Below, piece after piece: positions 17,514 to 26,700 of a stretch of DNA of 64,000 bases (position 1 is the first letter of the stretch; every line of letters starts with the position of its first letter). The notes under the pieces are model-generated. The model worked only from the letters and a program-made list of their open reading frames with translations. It ran no database searches and was not told the origin of the DNA. The DNA comes from Rheinheimera lutimaris (GTDB taxonomy: Bacteria; Pseudomonadota; Gammaproteobacteria; Enterobacterales; Alteromonadaceae), in the NCBI RefSeq assembly GCF_013283795.1, contig NZ_JABSOD010000002.1:124001-188000 (forward strand). Reading direction: 5' to 3'. The position numbers were made by a program, and so were the translations under genes.

Positions 17514-18602
17514 CTACAGCGCTTTTACGGCCTTTGCGCCACCCGGTAGTGAATAACGCATAATGCGGCCAAATACCGTGCTGTATTGTTTTACAAAGCT
17601 GCCGGTATTGTATGGAATGCCGTATTTAGCGGCGATGGCGTGCACCTGTTTGGCCATTGCAGGGTAGTGCCGCGCCGGGATATCCGGATACAGGTGGTGC
17701 TCTATCTGGCAGCTTAAATGGCCGGTTAAAATATGCAGCCAGGTTGGGCCGGTAAAATTAGACGAGCCCAGCATTTGCCGGTAGTACCACTGGCCACGGC
17801 TTTCGCCCTCGCATTCTTTAGCATCAAAGGCATACACCTCTTTGGTAAAGTGGCCGCAAAATATCACCGTTGATGTCCACAAATTGCGGATTAAATTTGC
17901 CAGCAAGTTACCGCACAGTACCCACAACCACATTGGCCCGGCGATAAGCGGAAAAAATACATAGTCTTTAACCAATTGGCGGGCACCCTTGCCAAAGAAT
18001 GCTTTTTTCAGTTCACTGTCGCTAACCTGAGTGTGGCGATCGGCCTTCTTTTTACCGGCAAAAACGCGCTGCGCGGCCAGTTCGTGATACGACACGCCCC
18101 ATTGGAATAACATGCTTAGCAACAAGTAAGTACCGCCTTGCCACAGGTTACGCAGCCGCCAGCGAAAATCGTTACTTAAACGCAGCAGGCCGTAACCAAA
18201 GTCGCGGTCTTTACCTATGATATTGGTGTAAGTGTGGTGCTCAAAATTATGCGTGCGCTGCCAGGAGCCGGCATCACAAGCAATATCCCATTCGTAGCGT
18301 TTCGAATGCAGCACCGGGTCATTCATCCAGTCGTATTGACCATGCAGTACATTGTGGCCGATTTCCATATTGTCGAGAATTTTTGCCAGTGCCAGCAGCA
18401 ATACGCCTGCCAGCCAAAGCCAGGGGGTAATAAAGCCCAGCACCATTAATACCCGCCCGCTCAGGGCGCTTAAACGTTGCACCAGCAATACGCGGCGGAT
18501 ATAACGCGCATCGGCGTCGCCCAGTTGCTGTTGCACCTGCTGTTTTACGCTGTCGAGCTCGTGCTCAAGTGCGTTAAATTGTTCAGTGGAAAGTTTCATC
18601 AA
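17514..18602 (-). CDS. Membrane fatty-acid desaturase
   Basis: 362 residues. All three histidine boxes for the di-iron centre are present: HNVLH at 83-87, HNFEHH at 118-123 and QIEHH at 299-303. The QIEHH box is the form found in acyl-lipid/linoleoyl-CoA-type front-end desaturases. Hydrophobic helices flank the boxes. It introduces a double bond into membrane fatty acids, using electrons from a ferredoxin or cytochrome. The gene lies 8 bases after the ferredoxin-reductase gene, which is the likely electron donor. Intact. Confidence 0.9.
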   Translation of the reverse strand: MMKLSTEQFNALEHELDSVKQQVQQQLGDADARYIRRVLLVQRLSALSGRVLMVLGFITPWLWLAGVLLLALAKILDNMEIGHNVLHGQYDWMNDPVLHSKRYEWDIACDAGSWQRTHNFEHHTYTNIIGKDRDFGYGLLRLSNDFRWRLRNLWQGGTYLLLSMLFQWGVSYHELAAQRVFAGKKKADRHTQVSDSELKKAFFGKGARQLVKDYVFFPLIAGPMWLWVLCGNLLANLIRNLWTSTVIFCGHFTKEVYAFDAKECEGESRGQWYYRQMLGSSNFTGPTWLHILTGHLSCQIEHHLYPDIPARHYPAMAKQVHAIAAKYGIPYNTGSFVKQYSTVFGRIMRYSLPGGAKAVKAL

Positions 18603-18610
18603 TAATCCTG

Positions 18611-19708
18611 TTACAGCTTAATCACTAATTCGGTTACCGGTTGGCTGACACACAGCTGAATTTGCTCGGCGCCATGGCCGCTTAAAGCACCGCTACGGAT
18701 ATCACGCACCTGGCCGGACACTTTGTCGCAGACACATTGAAAACACACGCCCATACGGCAGCCAAATCGCGGCGCAAGATTATGTTGTTCGGCACTTTGC
18801 AGCAGGCTGTATTGGCTGTTCAGCATTACCGCTGTGCTGATACCGGCGCGGATAAAATTAGCGCTTAGCAGCAGATTGTTGGTGCTGCTTAAGTCGGTTG
18901 TGGCCGCGGGCAGGGCTAAACCAAATTGCTCTTGCTTAATATGCTCTGCCGGCACGCCATGCCGGCTTAGCGTATTGCGCAGCTGCTGCATAAATGTTTG
19001 CGGGCCGCAGAGGTAAAACTGTTTATTGTTGAGATCGGCGCAAAGTTGTTGTTGCAGCATTTCTGCAGGCTCAGTAAGGCTATCCGACAGCAGCAGGGTA
19101 AACAGCGGCTGCTTATCAGCCAACTGCTTTAGCTCTTTGAGTAAGGCAGCGTTTTCTGTGCCGCGTACCCGGTAATGCAGGGTTGCCGGCGCTAACCAGT
19201 GGCGCTGGCTTAACAGCATAGCGGCAATGGGCGTAATACCGGAGCCGGCAGCGACAAATACCGAGGGCGCAGCAGGTTGTTGCCAGTAAAAGTCACCCTG
19301 CGCCTGGCTGATATTTACCACAGCACCGTTTTGCAGCTGGTTTAGCAGCGGGGTAAATTCGCCCGGGCTGTTGATTTTGCAGCACAGTTGAATGCGCTGC
19401 CGGCTTTGCCACAGGCTAAGCGCTGAGCAAATGCTGAACGGCCGGCTGATATAGCGGCCATTATGATAAAGGGTTAACAGCAGATGCTGGCCAGGCACAA
19501 AGCCCGGCCAACGGCCGGATACCTGAAAAGTCAGCTGCAGCATATCAGCCGTTTGCCACTGCTTCGCCACTAAATGGGCCCGGTATTGGCCCGGCACAAA
19601 GCCCGGCCAAAAGCGCTGCAGCAGTGGCAGAAAATATAAGGTTAAAGAAGGCTGGTTGCCCAGCATTAAACAAAAACTACGCCAGAGGCGGGCAAAAAGT
19701 GACTTCAC
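18611..19708 (-). CDS. Ferredoxin reductase with fused 2Fe-2S domain
   Basis: 365 residues. Order of domains: FAD-binding barrel (~35-135, with RYISRPFSICSA), NAD(P)-binding domain (~140-250, with VAAGSGITPIAAML and FYLCGPQTFM), and a C-terminal plant-type 2Fe-2S ferredoxin domain (~275-365) with Cys-x4-Cys-x2-Cys (CRMGVCFQC) and a later LCVSQP cysteine. It passes electrons from NAD(P)H through FAD and the cluster to a partner, here very probably the desaturase encoded immediately downstream. The pair resembles Pseudomonas DesB/DesC-like desaturase-reductase sets. Confidence 0.9.
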   Translation of the reverse strand: MKSLFARLWRSFCLMLGNQPSLTLYFLPLLQRFWPGFVPGQYRAHLVAKQWQTADMLQLTFQVSGRWPGFVPGQHLLLTLYHNGRYISRPFSICSALSLWQSRQRIQLCCKINSPGEFTPLLNQLQNGAVVNISQAQGDFYWQQPAAPSVFVAAGSGITPIAAMLLSQRHWLAPATLHYRVRGTENAALLKELKQLADKQPLFTLLLSDSLTEPAEMLQQQLCADLNNKQFYLCGPQTFMQQLRNTLSRHGVPAEHIKQEQFGLALPAATTDLSSTNNLLLSANFIRAGISTAVMLNSQYSLLQSAEQHNLAPRFGCRMGVCFQCVCDKVSGQVRDIRSGALSGHGAEQIQLCVSQPVTELVIKL

Positions 19709-19900
19709 TACAGCTTCACACGTTCAGTTAATTTCAGCGTACAGTTGTACACTAAAATATCTGGTTTGGCCAGTTTGTTTGTTGTTTGACTGTATTGCTT
19801 GCTAGTATGTAATTGAATATAAATAAGTTAATTATTGGTCATTATTTGCTTGTTTCAGGTTTTTCAGTGAACATATGTACTTTTTAGATTGTGCCTGTCG

Positions 19901-20344
19901 CTACTCAGCCTGTTCGAGAATAACCGGCCCGGTACCTTCGGCGCCCAGCACATCGTCCGGGTTATACAGCGGGCATTTGCTCATGCTCAGACAGCCGCAG
20001 CCAATACAGCCGGTGAGGTAGTCGCGCAGTTTTTGCAGATAAGCTATGCGGGCATCGAGCATTTTTTGCCAGTTGCCGGATAACAGTTGCCAGTCTTCTA
20101 CGGTAGGGGTTCGGCTGTCGGGCAGGGATAAAAACGCTTGTTTTACTTCTTCCAGGCTAATGCCGACCTTTTGCGCCGCTTTAATCACCGAAATACGCCG
20201 CAGCACCTCCGGCTTGTAGCGGCGCTGGTTGCCGTCATTACGCCAACTTTTAATCAGGCCCTTTTGCTCGTAAAAGTGCAGTGTACTTACCTTCACGCCG
20301 CAGCGCTTTGCTACGCGCCCGACACTCCAGGTTGCATCAGTCAT
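19901..20344 (-). CDS. soxR: SoxR redox-sensing regulator
   Basis: 147 residues from the ATG at 20344, which has AGGGG seven bases upstream (a further in-frame ATG at 20359 lacks one). MerR-type helix-turn-helix (WSVGRVAKRCGVKVSTLHFYEQKGL) followed by a dimer helix and the 2Fe-2S cluster motif CIGCGCLSMSKC, with cysteines at 113, 116, 118 and 124 as in E. coli SoxR. Oxidation of the cluster by redox-cycling compounds switches on target promoters. A SoxR-type palindrome lies in the divergent promoter region; the neighbours are a VOC protein and an FMN reductase, with no soxS gene nearby, as in non-enteric bacteria. Confidence 0.95.
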   Translation of the reverse strand: MTDATWSVGRVAKRCGVKVSTLHFYEQKGLIKSWRNDGNQRRYKPEVLRRISVIKAAQKVGISLEEVKQAFLSLPDSRTPTVEDWQLLSGNWQKMLDARIAYLQKLRDYLTGCIGCGCLSMSKCPLYNPDDVLGAEGTGPVILEQAE

Positions 20345-20387
20345 CTCAAGCCCCTTCATTTTTCTGCCATTTTTTTCAAAAAAACAC

Positions 20388-20418
20388 TTTACCTTAACTT
20401 AGGTTAAGGTTTTAACCT
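20388..20418 (+). promoter_or_regulatory. SoxR box and MerR-type promoter
   Basis: An almost perfect palindrome (ACCTTAAC-TTAG-GTTAAGGT type, 20391-20410, 9 of 10 pairs) sits between a -35-like TTTACC at 20388 and a -10-like TAACCT at 20413, giving the 19-base spacer that MerR/SoxR regulators need. It faces the VOC/FMN-reductase operon. Confidence 0.75.
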
Positions 20419-20448
20419 GCCGGTCGACTTAATGCAAGGAGACAACCT

Positions 20449-20889
20449 ATGTACTTAGAACACGTTAATTTGGTGGTGGCTGATATCGACGCCATGCTGC
20501 ATTTTTACGGCGCTGCTTTTCCGCACTGGCGCATTCGCGACGAGGGTAGGGGTGAATGGTATGGCAAGCCACGCAAATGGCTGCACTTTGGTGACGATTA
20601 TCATTATCTGGCACTGAGCGACCACGGCGAGGGCGACAACCGCGATTTAGCCGGCCACAGCGTTGGTCTGGCGCACTTTGCCTATGTGACCAATAACCTG
20701 GCGGCGGTTATCGCTAGACTTAATACTGCCGGCTATGCCATTGCCAAACCCGGCGCCGACGATCCTTATCGTAAAAATATCTATTTTGTTGATCCGGCCG
20801 GGTTTGAAGTGGAGTTTGTTGAGTATTTAAGTGATATCCCGGCCGAGCGTAATTTCAACCAGGACAAAGCGCGTAAGGAGGTAGTATGA
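20449..20889 (+). CDS. VOC-family (glyoxalase/dioxygenase fold) protein
   Basis: 146 residues with the paired beta-alpha-beta modules of the vicinal-oxygen-chelate fold: MYLEHVNLVVADIDAMLHFY at the start and the metal-type end FVDPAGFEVEFVEYL. Such proteins bind or modify small reactive molecules, including antibiotics. First gene after the SoxR box; its stop overlaps the FMN-reductase start (ATGA), so the two are coupled. A redox-stress detoxifying role is inferred. Confidence 0.88.
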   Translation: MYLEHVNLVVADIDAMLHFYGAAFPHWRIRDEGRGEWYGKPRKWLHFGDDYHYLALSDHGEGDNRDLAGHSVGLAHFAYVTNNLAAVIARLNTAGYAIAKPGADDPYRKNIYFVDPAGFEVEFVEYLSDIPAERNFNQDKARKEVV

Positions 20890-21437
20890 AAATTCTTGCT
20901 TTTGCCGCCAGTAATAATCCGCAGTCTATTAATCAGCAACTGGCGTTAAGTGTGGCCAGGTTGCTGCCGCAGGCGCAGGTGGTAAGTTTAAATATCGATG
21001 ATTACGAGCTGCCGATATACAGCGGGCAGCGTGAGGCTGAGCTTGGTACACCGGCAAAGGTAACTGCTTTTTTGCAGCAGATAGCCGCAGCTGACGGCCT
21101 GATAGTGTCTTTTGCCGAACATAACGGCACTTTTACGGCGGCGTTTAAAAACTTGTATGACTGGGCCTCACGCAGCCAACGGCATATTTTTCAGCACAAG
21201 CCGGCACTGTTTCTCTCAGCCGCGCCCGGCGCCGGCGGCGCGCAAAGTGTGCTGCAAGCCGCGGTAAAAGCCGCCCCCTATATGGGCGCAAAGCTGGTAA
21301 GCAGCTTATCAGTAGCGAATTTTCCGCAAGTGTTTGACCAGCAATACCAGCAGATAAAAGACAGCACGCTGTTTTTGCAGTTGCAACACGCGGCACTGAC
21401 ACTGCAGCAGCACATAATGCAAAGCAAAGCCGCTTAA
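20886..21437 (+). CDS. NADPH-dependent FMN reductase-family protein
   Basis: 183 residues of flavodoxin-like fold: N-terminal strand and phosphate loop (ILAFAASNNPQSINQQLA), SFAEHNGTFTAAFKNLYDW for flavin contact, and FLSAAPGAGGAQSVLQ. Members reduce FMN or quinones with NAD(P)H (ChrR/YieF-like). Second gene of the SoxR-controlled unit, which fits a role against quinones and other redox cyclers. Confidence 0.9.
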   Translation: MKILAFAASNNPQSINQQLALSVARLLPQAQVVSLNIDDYELPIYSGQREAELGTPAKVTAFLQQIAAADGLIVSFAEHNGTFTAAFKNLYDWASRSQRHIFQHKPALFLSAAPGAGGAQSVLQAAVKAAPYMGAKLVSSLSVANFPQVFDQQYQQIKDSTLFLQLQHAALTLQQHIMQSKAA

Positions 21438-21459
21438 CCGCGGCTGCAAAGGAGTTTTG

Positions 21460-21840
21460 ATGGAACTTAACCAGGTAACTCTTCCGGTAAAAAGCATGTC
21501 AGAAGCCACAGCGTTTTATCTTCAACTGGGTTTTACTCAAATCGTAGATACACCCCACTATGCAAGATTCTCTTGTCCGGTTGGTAGTTCAACTTTTTCG
21601 CTTGCGTTGGAGCAGGGAGAATTTAAAAATGGTGCGGTAGTGTACTTTGAAAGCCAAAGGCTGGATGCACTTGTCGAAGAGTTAATAGCTAAAGGCTTTG
21701 TATTCGACCAACAACCAACTGAGCAACGTTATTTGTGGAAAGAAGCCATTCTGCGAGATCCTTCCGGAAATAAAATTAAGCTTTACCGGGCAGGTGAAAA
21801 CAGGCTTTATCCACCCTGGAGGGTTAAGATACAAGCATAG
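21460..21840 (+). CDS. VOC-family (glyoxalase-like) protein
   Basis: 126 residues; start chosen at 21460, where AGGAG stands 5 bases upstream. Begins MELNQVTLPVKSMSEATAFYLQLGF and ends ILRDPSGNKIKLYRAGENR, typical of small VOC proteins of the bleomycin-resistance/glyoxalase group. It follows the FMN-reductase gene by about 20 bases and may extend that operon. Base composition begins to shift toward AT here. Confidence 0.88.
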   Translation: MELNQVTLPVKSMSEATAFYLQLGFTQIVDTPHYARFSCPVGSSTFSLALEQGEFKNGAVVYFESQRLDALVEELIAKGFVFDQQPTEQRYLWKEAILRDPSGNKIKLYRAGENRLYPPWRVKIQA

Positions 21841-21909
21841 AAATTCAAGTGGTTTGCTGTCGTCGGCTGTGACGGTAATTACAGGTACATGTTTATTACA
21901 AGGCTTTAT

Positions 21910-22359
21910 ATGATAGTTCGCCAGGCTGAGCCTAAAGATGCTGACAGTATTGCAAAATTATACGCCCAGTTAGTAAATAATCCGGCGGTAGAGGTGGAGC
22001 AAGAACAGCTCCTTGCACTTTCCACTGATGAACGAACAATGCTTTATGTTTGTGAGCACAAAGGCAACGTTGTGGGCAGTGCTCTGCTTTCACTGTGTCC
22101 CGATGTTATGTTTCGCAAACAGCCATTTGCTGTGGTAGAAAATGTCATCGTTGACAGTACAGCCCGGGGACTGGGTATTGGTGCTGCTATGTTCAGAGAA
22201 ATTGAACGTTTTTGCTTAAAAACTCACTGCTCCAAAATCATGCTGCTGAGCTCTTCACAACGTTTAGAGTCGCATATGTTTTTTGAGAAACAGGGTTTTA
22301 AAGGCTCAGTTAAACGTGGTTTTGTTAAATATAGCTCCGCATTCTTCAGCGAGGATTAA
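21910..22359 (+). CDS. GNAT-family acetyltransferase
   Basis: 149 residues from the ATG at 21910 (AAGG seven bases upstream; an ATG at 21889 is less well placed). IVRQAEPKDADSIAKLYAQL starts the fold, VENVIVDSTARGLGIGAAMF is the acetyl-CoA loop, and FFEKQGF closes it. Substrate unknown. Lies in the AT-richer orphan-gene patch. Confidence 0.9.
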   Translation: MIVRQAEPKDADSIAKLYAQLVNNPAVEVEQEQLLALSTDERTMLYVCEHKGNVVGSALLSLCPDVMFRKQPFAVVENVIVDSTARGLGIGAAMFREIERFCLKTHCSKIMLLSSSQRLESHMFFEKQGFKGSVKRGFVKYSSAFFSED

Positions 22360-22429
22360 AATACTAAAAAGTGCAATACCGGGGGGCGGCCCGGTGAGCT
22401 ATATAAGCTTGATATGCATGCAGCTATCA

Positions 22430-22502
22430 CAATAGACTGAAATCAGTTTTGCAACTTACGTGTTTAGATCTTTTGAACCAACAGATAAGTGTCATATAGG
22501 TT
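22430..22502 (+). repeat. 5' flank shared with the orphan gene at 42179
   Basis: ATAGACTGAAATCAGTTTTG-CAACTTACG, then TTTAGATCTTT, resembles ATAGACTGGATTCAATTTTG-GAACTTGCG and TTTAGAGCTTT at 42070-42140. Each precedes a small AT-rich orphan gene. Similarity judged by eye, about 80 percent over the first 29 bases. Confidence 0.4.
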
Positions 22503-22838
22503 ATGAAATTCCACGATAAATACTTAGAGTTACGAGACGAGCTTTGGATGGTTTTTGAGGCCCTTGTAAGAACAGGAGCAGCGTTTCCTGAACTGTTAGG
22601 TGTCTCATATCCCCGAGGAATCAATCCTTCATGGCTTAATGTTGATACAGAAGGTAACTCTTGGTTTTATGCCACCGCGCTTGAAAAGAATCCGGATTAT
22701 GTTCTTCATAAAGGTGAGGATCTTGTTGTAGGCGCTAACAAATTGATTTTTATTGATAATAATAGACATCGCCATGAAATTGAGCCTGACATTCTGGATT
22801 TGTATTGGCTAAGCGAGTTATTAGATAACGCTAACTAA
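22503..22838 (+). CDS. Hypothetical protein, 111 aa
   Basis: I do not recognise this small acidic protein. No signal peptide or membrane segment. It contains RTGAAFPELLGVSYPRGINP and ends DILDLYWLSELLDNAN. Its weak ribosome site, AT-rich composition and isolation suggest an acquired orphan; small acidic proteins of this sort are often immunity proteins, but no toxin is adjacent. A palindrome GCTAACT-AA-AGTTAGC (22830-22845) overlaps its stop. Confidence 0.55.
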   Translation: MKFHDKYLELRDELWMVFEALVRTGAAFPELLGVSYPRGINPSWLNVDTEGNSWFYATALEKNPDYVLHKGEDLVVGANKLIFIDNNRHRHEIEPDILDLYWLSELLDNAN

Positions 22839-22932
22839 AGTTAGCAATGTGCGTCATTCGGGGCTTTGGGAGGCTTTGCGATGTTCACAAATTCGTGTGC
22901 TTTCGCACAGCGTTGATTTTTTGAATTGAGAT

Positions 22933-23661
22933 ATGAGCATGTCAGACATAGAAATTGAAATCGTTTTGTGTGTACCCGGACCATGGGCAGACAGGAGTGC
23001 ACTCGTGGAGAGCATTGTCAAAGATAGTGGTGGTTATATCTTTGCAGGTAGGGTCTTGATGCATTTGGAAACAAAACAATGTTTTGAATTGGAGTTTGAA
23101 GGCCGGGATGAAAGAATGTTGCCGGCTTTTGAGGCTGCAGGCGCTCATTGGAAAAATAGTCCGGAAATGAGCCTGATTTCCGCCCATAAATCTGTTTGTT
23201 ATCTGATATCCAAGGGTGGTTCAATTGAGTCTGCACACTCAATAATGCATGCAGCAAATGCATTACTTAATGCTGGCGGATTTGGAGTTAAAGTTGAAAG
23301 TTCTGGCTTGGCGCACCCTCCGGAAGATTGGCGTGAGCAGTGTAAATACAATTATCTGTTCAAAAGCCACTCGTCATATGTTGTCTACATAACCTCAGAA
23401 AGTACTTATTCCTGCGGCATGCATAATTTCGGCTTACCAGACGCAATCGTAGAAAGGAATGAAGCTGAAAATCCAACTGAGCTATTGAGGGTATTTACGC
23501 ACTATTTATTGTCCGAATCGCCTGAAATAAAAGAAGGTCAGACTTTCTCGGCAGAATCAGATTCTCCTGTATACCGGATTAAAGCACACCCAGCGATTAA
23601 TTACGGAGAAAACTCTTTGTTTAACAATCCTTTTGGTATGTGGCAACTTCAAGCATGTTAG
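22933..23661 (+). CDS. DUF4261-like protein
   Basis: 242 residues, cytosolic, AT-rich. The stretch IESAHSIMHAANALLNAGGFG followed by KVESSGLAH, and the start IVLCVPGPWADRS, resemble DUF4261 proteins, which occur near polymorphic-toxin and Rhs loci as possible immunity or accessory proteins. No toxin is nearby. Ends just before a bidirectional terminator. Family call is tentative, function unknown. Confidence 0.5.
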   Translation: MSMSDIEIEIVLCVPGPWADRSALVESIVKDSGGYIFAGRVLMHLETKQCFELEFEGRDERMLPAFEAAGAHWKNSPEMSLISAHKSVCYLISKGGSIESAHSIMHAANALLNAGGFGVKVESSGLAHPPEDWREQCKYNYLFKSHSSYVVYITSESTYSCGMHNFGLPDAIVERNEAENPTELLRVFTHYLLSESPEIKEGQTFSAESDSPVYRIKAHPAINYGENSLFNNPFGMWQLQAC

Positions 23662-23685
23662 TGACGAGAATCCGGAATACTTGCC

Positions 23686-23716
23686 AAAAAAAACCGCTGC
23701 AGGGCAGCGGTTTTTG
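23686..23716. terminator. Bidirectional intrinsic terminator
   Basis: ACCGCTGC (23693-23700) pairs with GCAGCGGT (23704-23711), flanked by an A-run before and a T-run after, so it serves both the DUF4261-like gene and the convergent tricorn-like gene. Confidence 0.9.
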
Positions 23717-23732
23717 CGTTACTTACGGCAGA

Positions 23733-26700
23733 TTATAAACCCAGCTTAGTCGGCATGGCCGGAGCTTTACTGTGATCTTGTGGAGGGTTGGCTTTCAGCT
23801 CATTCAGCGTGTGCGCTATGGCACGCTCTAACTGCACATCAATGCCTTTATTCACCGCTATCGGATCCAGTTCTACCTCGATATCCGGCGCTACGCCTTC
23901 GTTTTCTACCCGCCATTCACCATCCGGGGTGTAAAAGCGGAAAAACGGCACTACGTGGAAACCACCGTCTATCATATTCGGGTTAGCCGAAATACCAATT
24001 AAGCCACCCCAGGTACGGGTGCCGATGGTTTTACCCAATTCCAACCGTTTGAACGCCCACGGCAGGAAGTCACCGCCTGAACCGGCGTCTTGATCAATAA
24101 GCATGGTTTTCGGGCCGTAAATACCGCCGCCCGGGGTGGTAAAGACTAAGCCATCACGGTCTTTCCAGCCGGATAAAAACGGCCGGCCGAGAATTTCGGT
24201 AATGTAGTTTGCCGCCTGACCACCGCCGTTTTTGCGCTCGTCCAGAATAACGGCCGGCTTGTCGGTTTGCGCGAAGAACATGCGGTTAAAGAAGTAAAAG
24301 CCACCGTCTGCAGTATTAGGCAGATACACATAAGCCACTTTGCCGTCGGTTTTTTCTGCCACCAATTGGCGGTTTTGCTCTACCCAGTGCCATAAGCGCA
24401 GTTGACTATCGTTAGCTACCGGCTCTATGGTGATATTGCGCCGGTTTAAGCCTTTGGCATTGTCGGCAATACTCAGCACCACTTGTTTGCCCAGAGTATT
24501 GTCGAGCAAGGCAAACACGTTATCGTTGGCGCTAAGCTCGCGGCCGTTTACCGCCAGCAGGTAGTCACCGGCTTTGGCAGCAGCACCCGGTACGTTTAAC
24601 GGCGCCTTTAAGAACGGGCTCCAGCGGTCGCCCTGATACACTGTTTTAAACTGGTATTTGCCGTTGTTGATGGTAAAATCGGCACCTAACAGACCGACCT
24701 TACTGCTGCCTTCCTGGTGCACATCACCACCGCCAATGCGGTTGTGGCCGACCTGTAGCTCGGCAATCATCTCTACCAACACGTCGTTTAAGTCTTCACG
24801 GCGCTGCACGTGCTTAAGCATGGGCTGGTATTTGTCGTAAATAGCCTGCCAGTCAATGCCGTGCATTTTGGCATCGTAAAAATACTCTTTTTGCATCCGC
24901 CAGGCGTCATTAAAGATTTGCTGCCACTCCTGCGCCGGGTCTACAAAGCTGCGTACCTGGGCCAGGCTAACGGCTTTGGCATCCGGTTTGGCTTTGGCAT
25001 CACCTACCTGCAGGCTGTCAGGCGCACTTACCAGCAGCAGCTTTTTACCGTCGTTGCTGAGGTTGTAACCGGCCAGGCTGTCTTTAACCAATTCAGCTTT
25101 TCTCTCTTCAAAGTCAAAGCGGTATAAGCTGCCATCGTTGTCACTACGCTGTGCCGGTGGCTCGTTACTGCTGCCGGGCTGGGTGCGTTCAACATAAAAC
25201 AGTGCGCCATCATCGGCCACACTTAAACTGTCGTAGTTACGCTCGGCAAGTGGCAGCGCAATAATGCGGTTTTGCAGCCAGGCAAGGTCGATTTTCACAG
25301 CTTTTACTGCTGGCTTGTCGTCATCTTTATCTTTTTTCGCTGCTTTTTCGTCAACTTTTTTCAGTGGTTCATCACCGGTTTTCGGCAGTAACGGCGATTT
25401 GCCATCGCTGGCCAGTACATAAGCATAAATGGCTTTACGCACCGGCCGCTCGCGGGTGGATAAATCCAGCCCTACCTGCGACGGGCCGGTATTTACCGAG
25501 GCGGTAAAGTACAGATAGTCCTGCGTAAACACCGGGTCGTCAGCGTGGCTCAGGCCATCGGTAATTTGGTTGGCTTTATTCGTATTAAAGTCAAATAACT
25601 TAATTTGGCTGAAGTAGTTAGCCGCAGATACGGTGTAGGCTAAATACCGGCTGTCGGGCGAGAACGACACTTTAAAGCCATCGCGCCGCGCGGACGTATC
25701 CAGCTTTTGGCTGCGTTTGGTTTTAAGGTTAAACACATACAGATTTAAATGGTTGTCGTGATAAGCAATAAGGTTGCCATCGGGCGAAAAGCTCAGCAGA
25801 TTAAAATAACCTGTGTCTGATAAGGCAAAGGTTTCAGCAGTGCTTAAGCCATCCTGGCTTTCCAGCACCAGTTGGTGCTTATTGCCGGCGTCAGAAATAT
25901 AGGCCACTTTGCTGCCGTCGGGGCTCCACAGACCGTCAAATTCGCGCACGCCGCTGCTTTGTGTCAGGTTGCGTGTGCTGCCGTCTTTTACCGGTACGGT
26001 AAAGATATCACCGCGGGCACTAACCACCACCCGCTGGCCGGTTGCCGACAGGCGTGCTGCTGTCAGTGTTTTGCCGGCATCTTTCCACTGTGGCCGTTGC
26101 TGTGGCGATTGGCTGTTAATGTCGACACGCACAGGTGTACTTTGGCCGCTGGCCACATCAAAGCGGTGCAAATAGCCGCCGGCTTCGTACACTATGCTGT
26201 TGCCGTGGCCGGCTGCGCTGCGCAGGTCCCAATCGGTGCTGTTGGTTAACTGTGTGACTTGTTTATCGGCGTAACGGAACAGGTTTACTGCTTTGTTATC
26301 GCGGTCGGATAGGAAATACACCGTATCGCCGAGCCAAAACGGGTTAAATTCATTGGCGTTCGGGTGGGGGATTTTTTCCAGCTGTTGTTTTTCCAGGTCG
26401 ATGATCCATACCGGCGGCGTGCTGCCGCCACGGTGTAAACGCCAACCACTGGCACCACTATAGGCCATATTATTGGGGCGGTAAGCCAGTTTTTTACCGT
26501 CGCTGCTTAAATCACCTTCAAAGGCCACCGCTTGCATTAATTTATCCGGGTAGCCACCGGTCACACTGATTTTATATAACTGATTGCTGCGGCTGTTGGC
26601 GATTTCGCGGTTAGAGGCAAAAATGACGCTTTTACCATCCGGGCTCCAGCCGTTTACCGTGTCTGCACCCGGGTGAAAGGTCAGCCTGTTGGCCGCGCCG

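Noticed and set aside
22895-22925. Terminator before the DUF4261-like gene (TGTGC/GCACA)
   Set aside because: The stem is only five pairs and the T-run begins about 8 bases after it.
21457-23661. Integron cassette array in the orphan-gene patch
   Set aside because: The gaps lack paired RYYYAAC/GTTRRRY core sites; only a short palindrome at 22830-22845 was found, and its edges do not fit.
25872-26249. Frame of 125 codons opposite the tricorn-like gene
   Set aside because: Antisense to the beta-propeller repeats; composition effect only.
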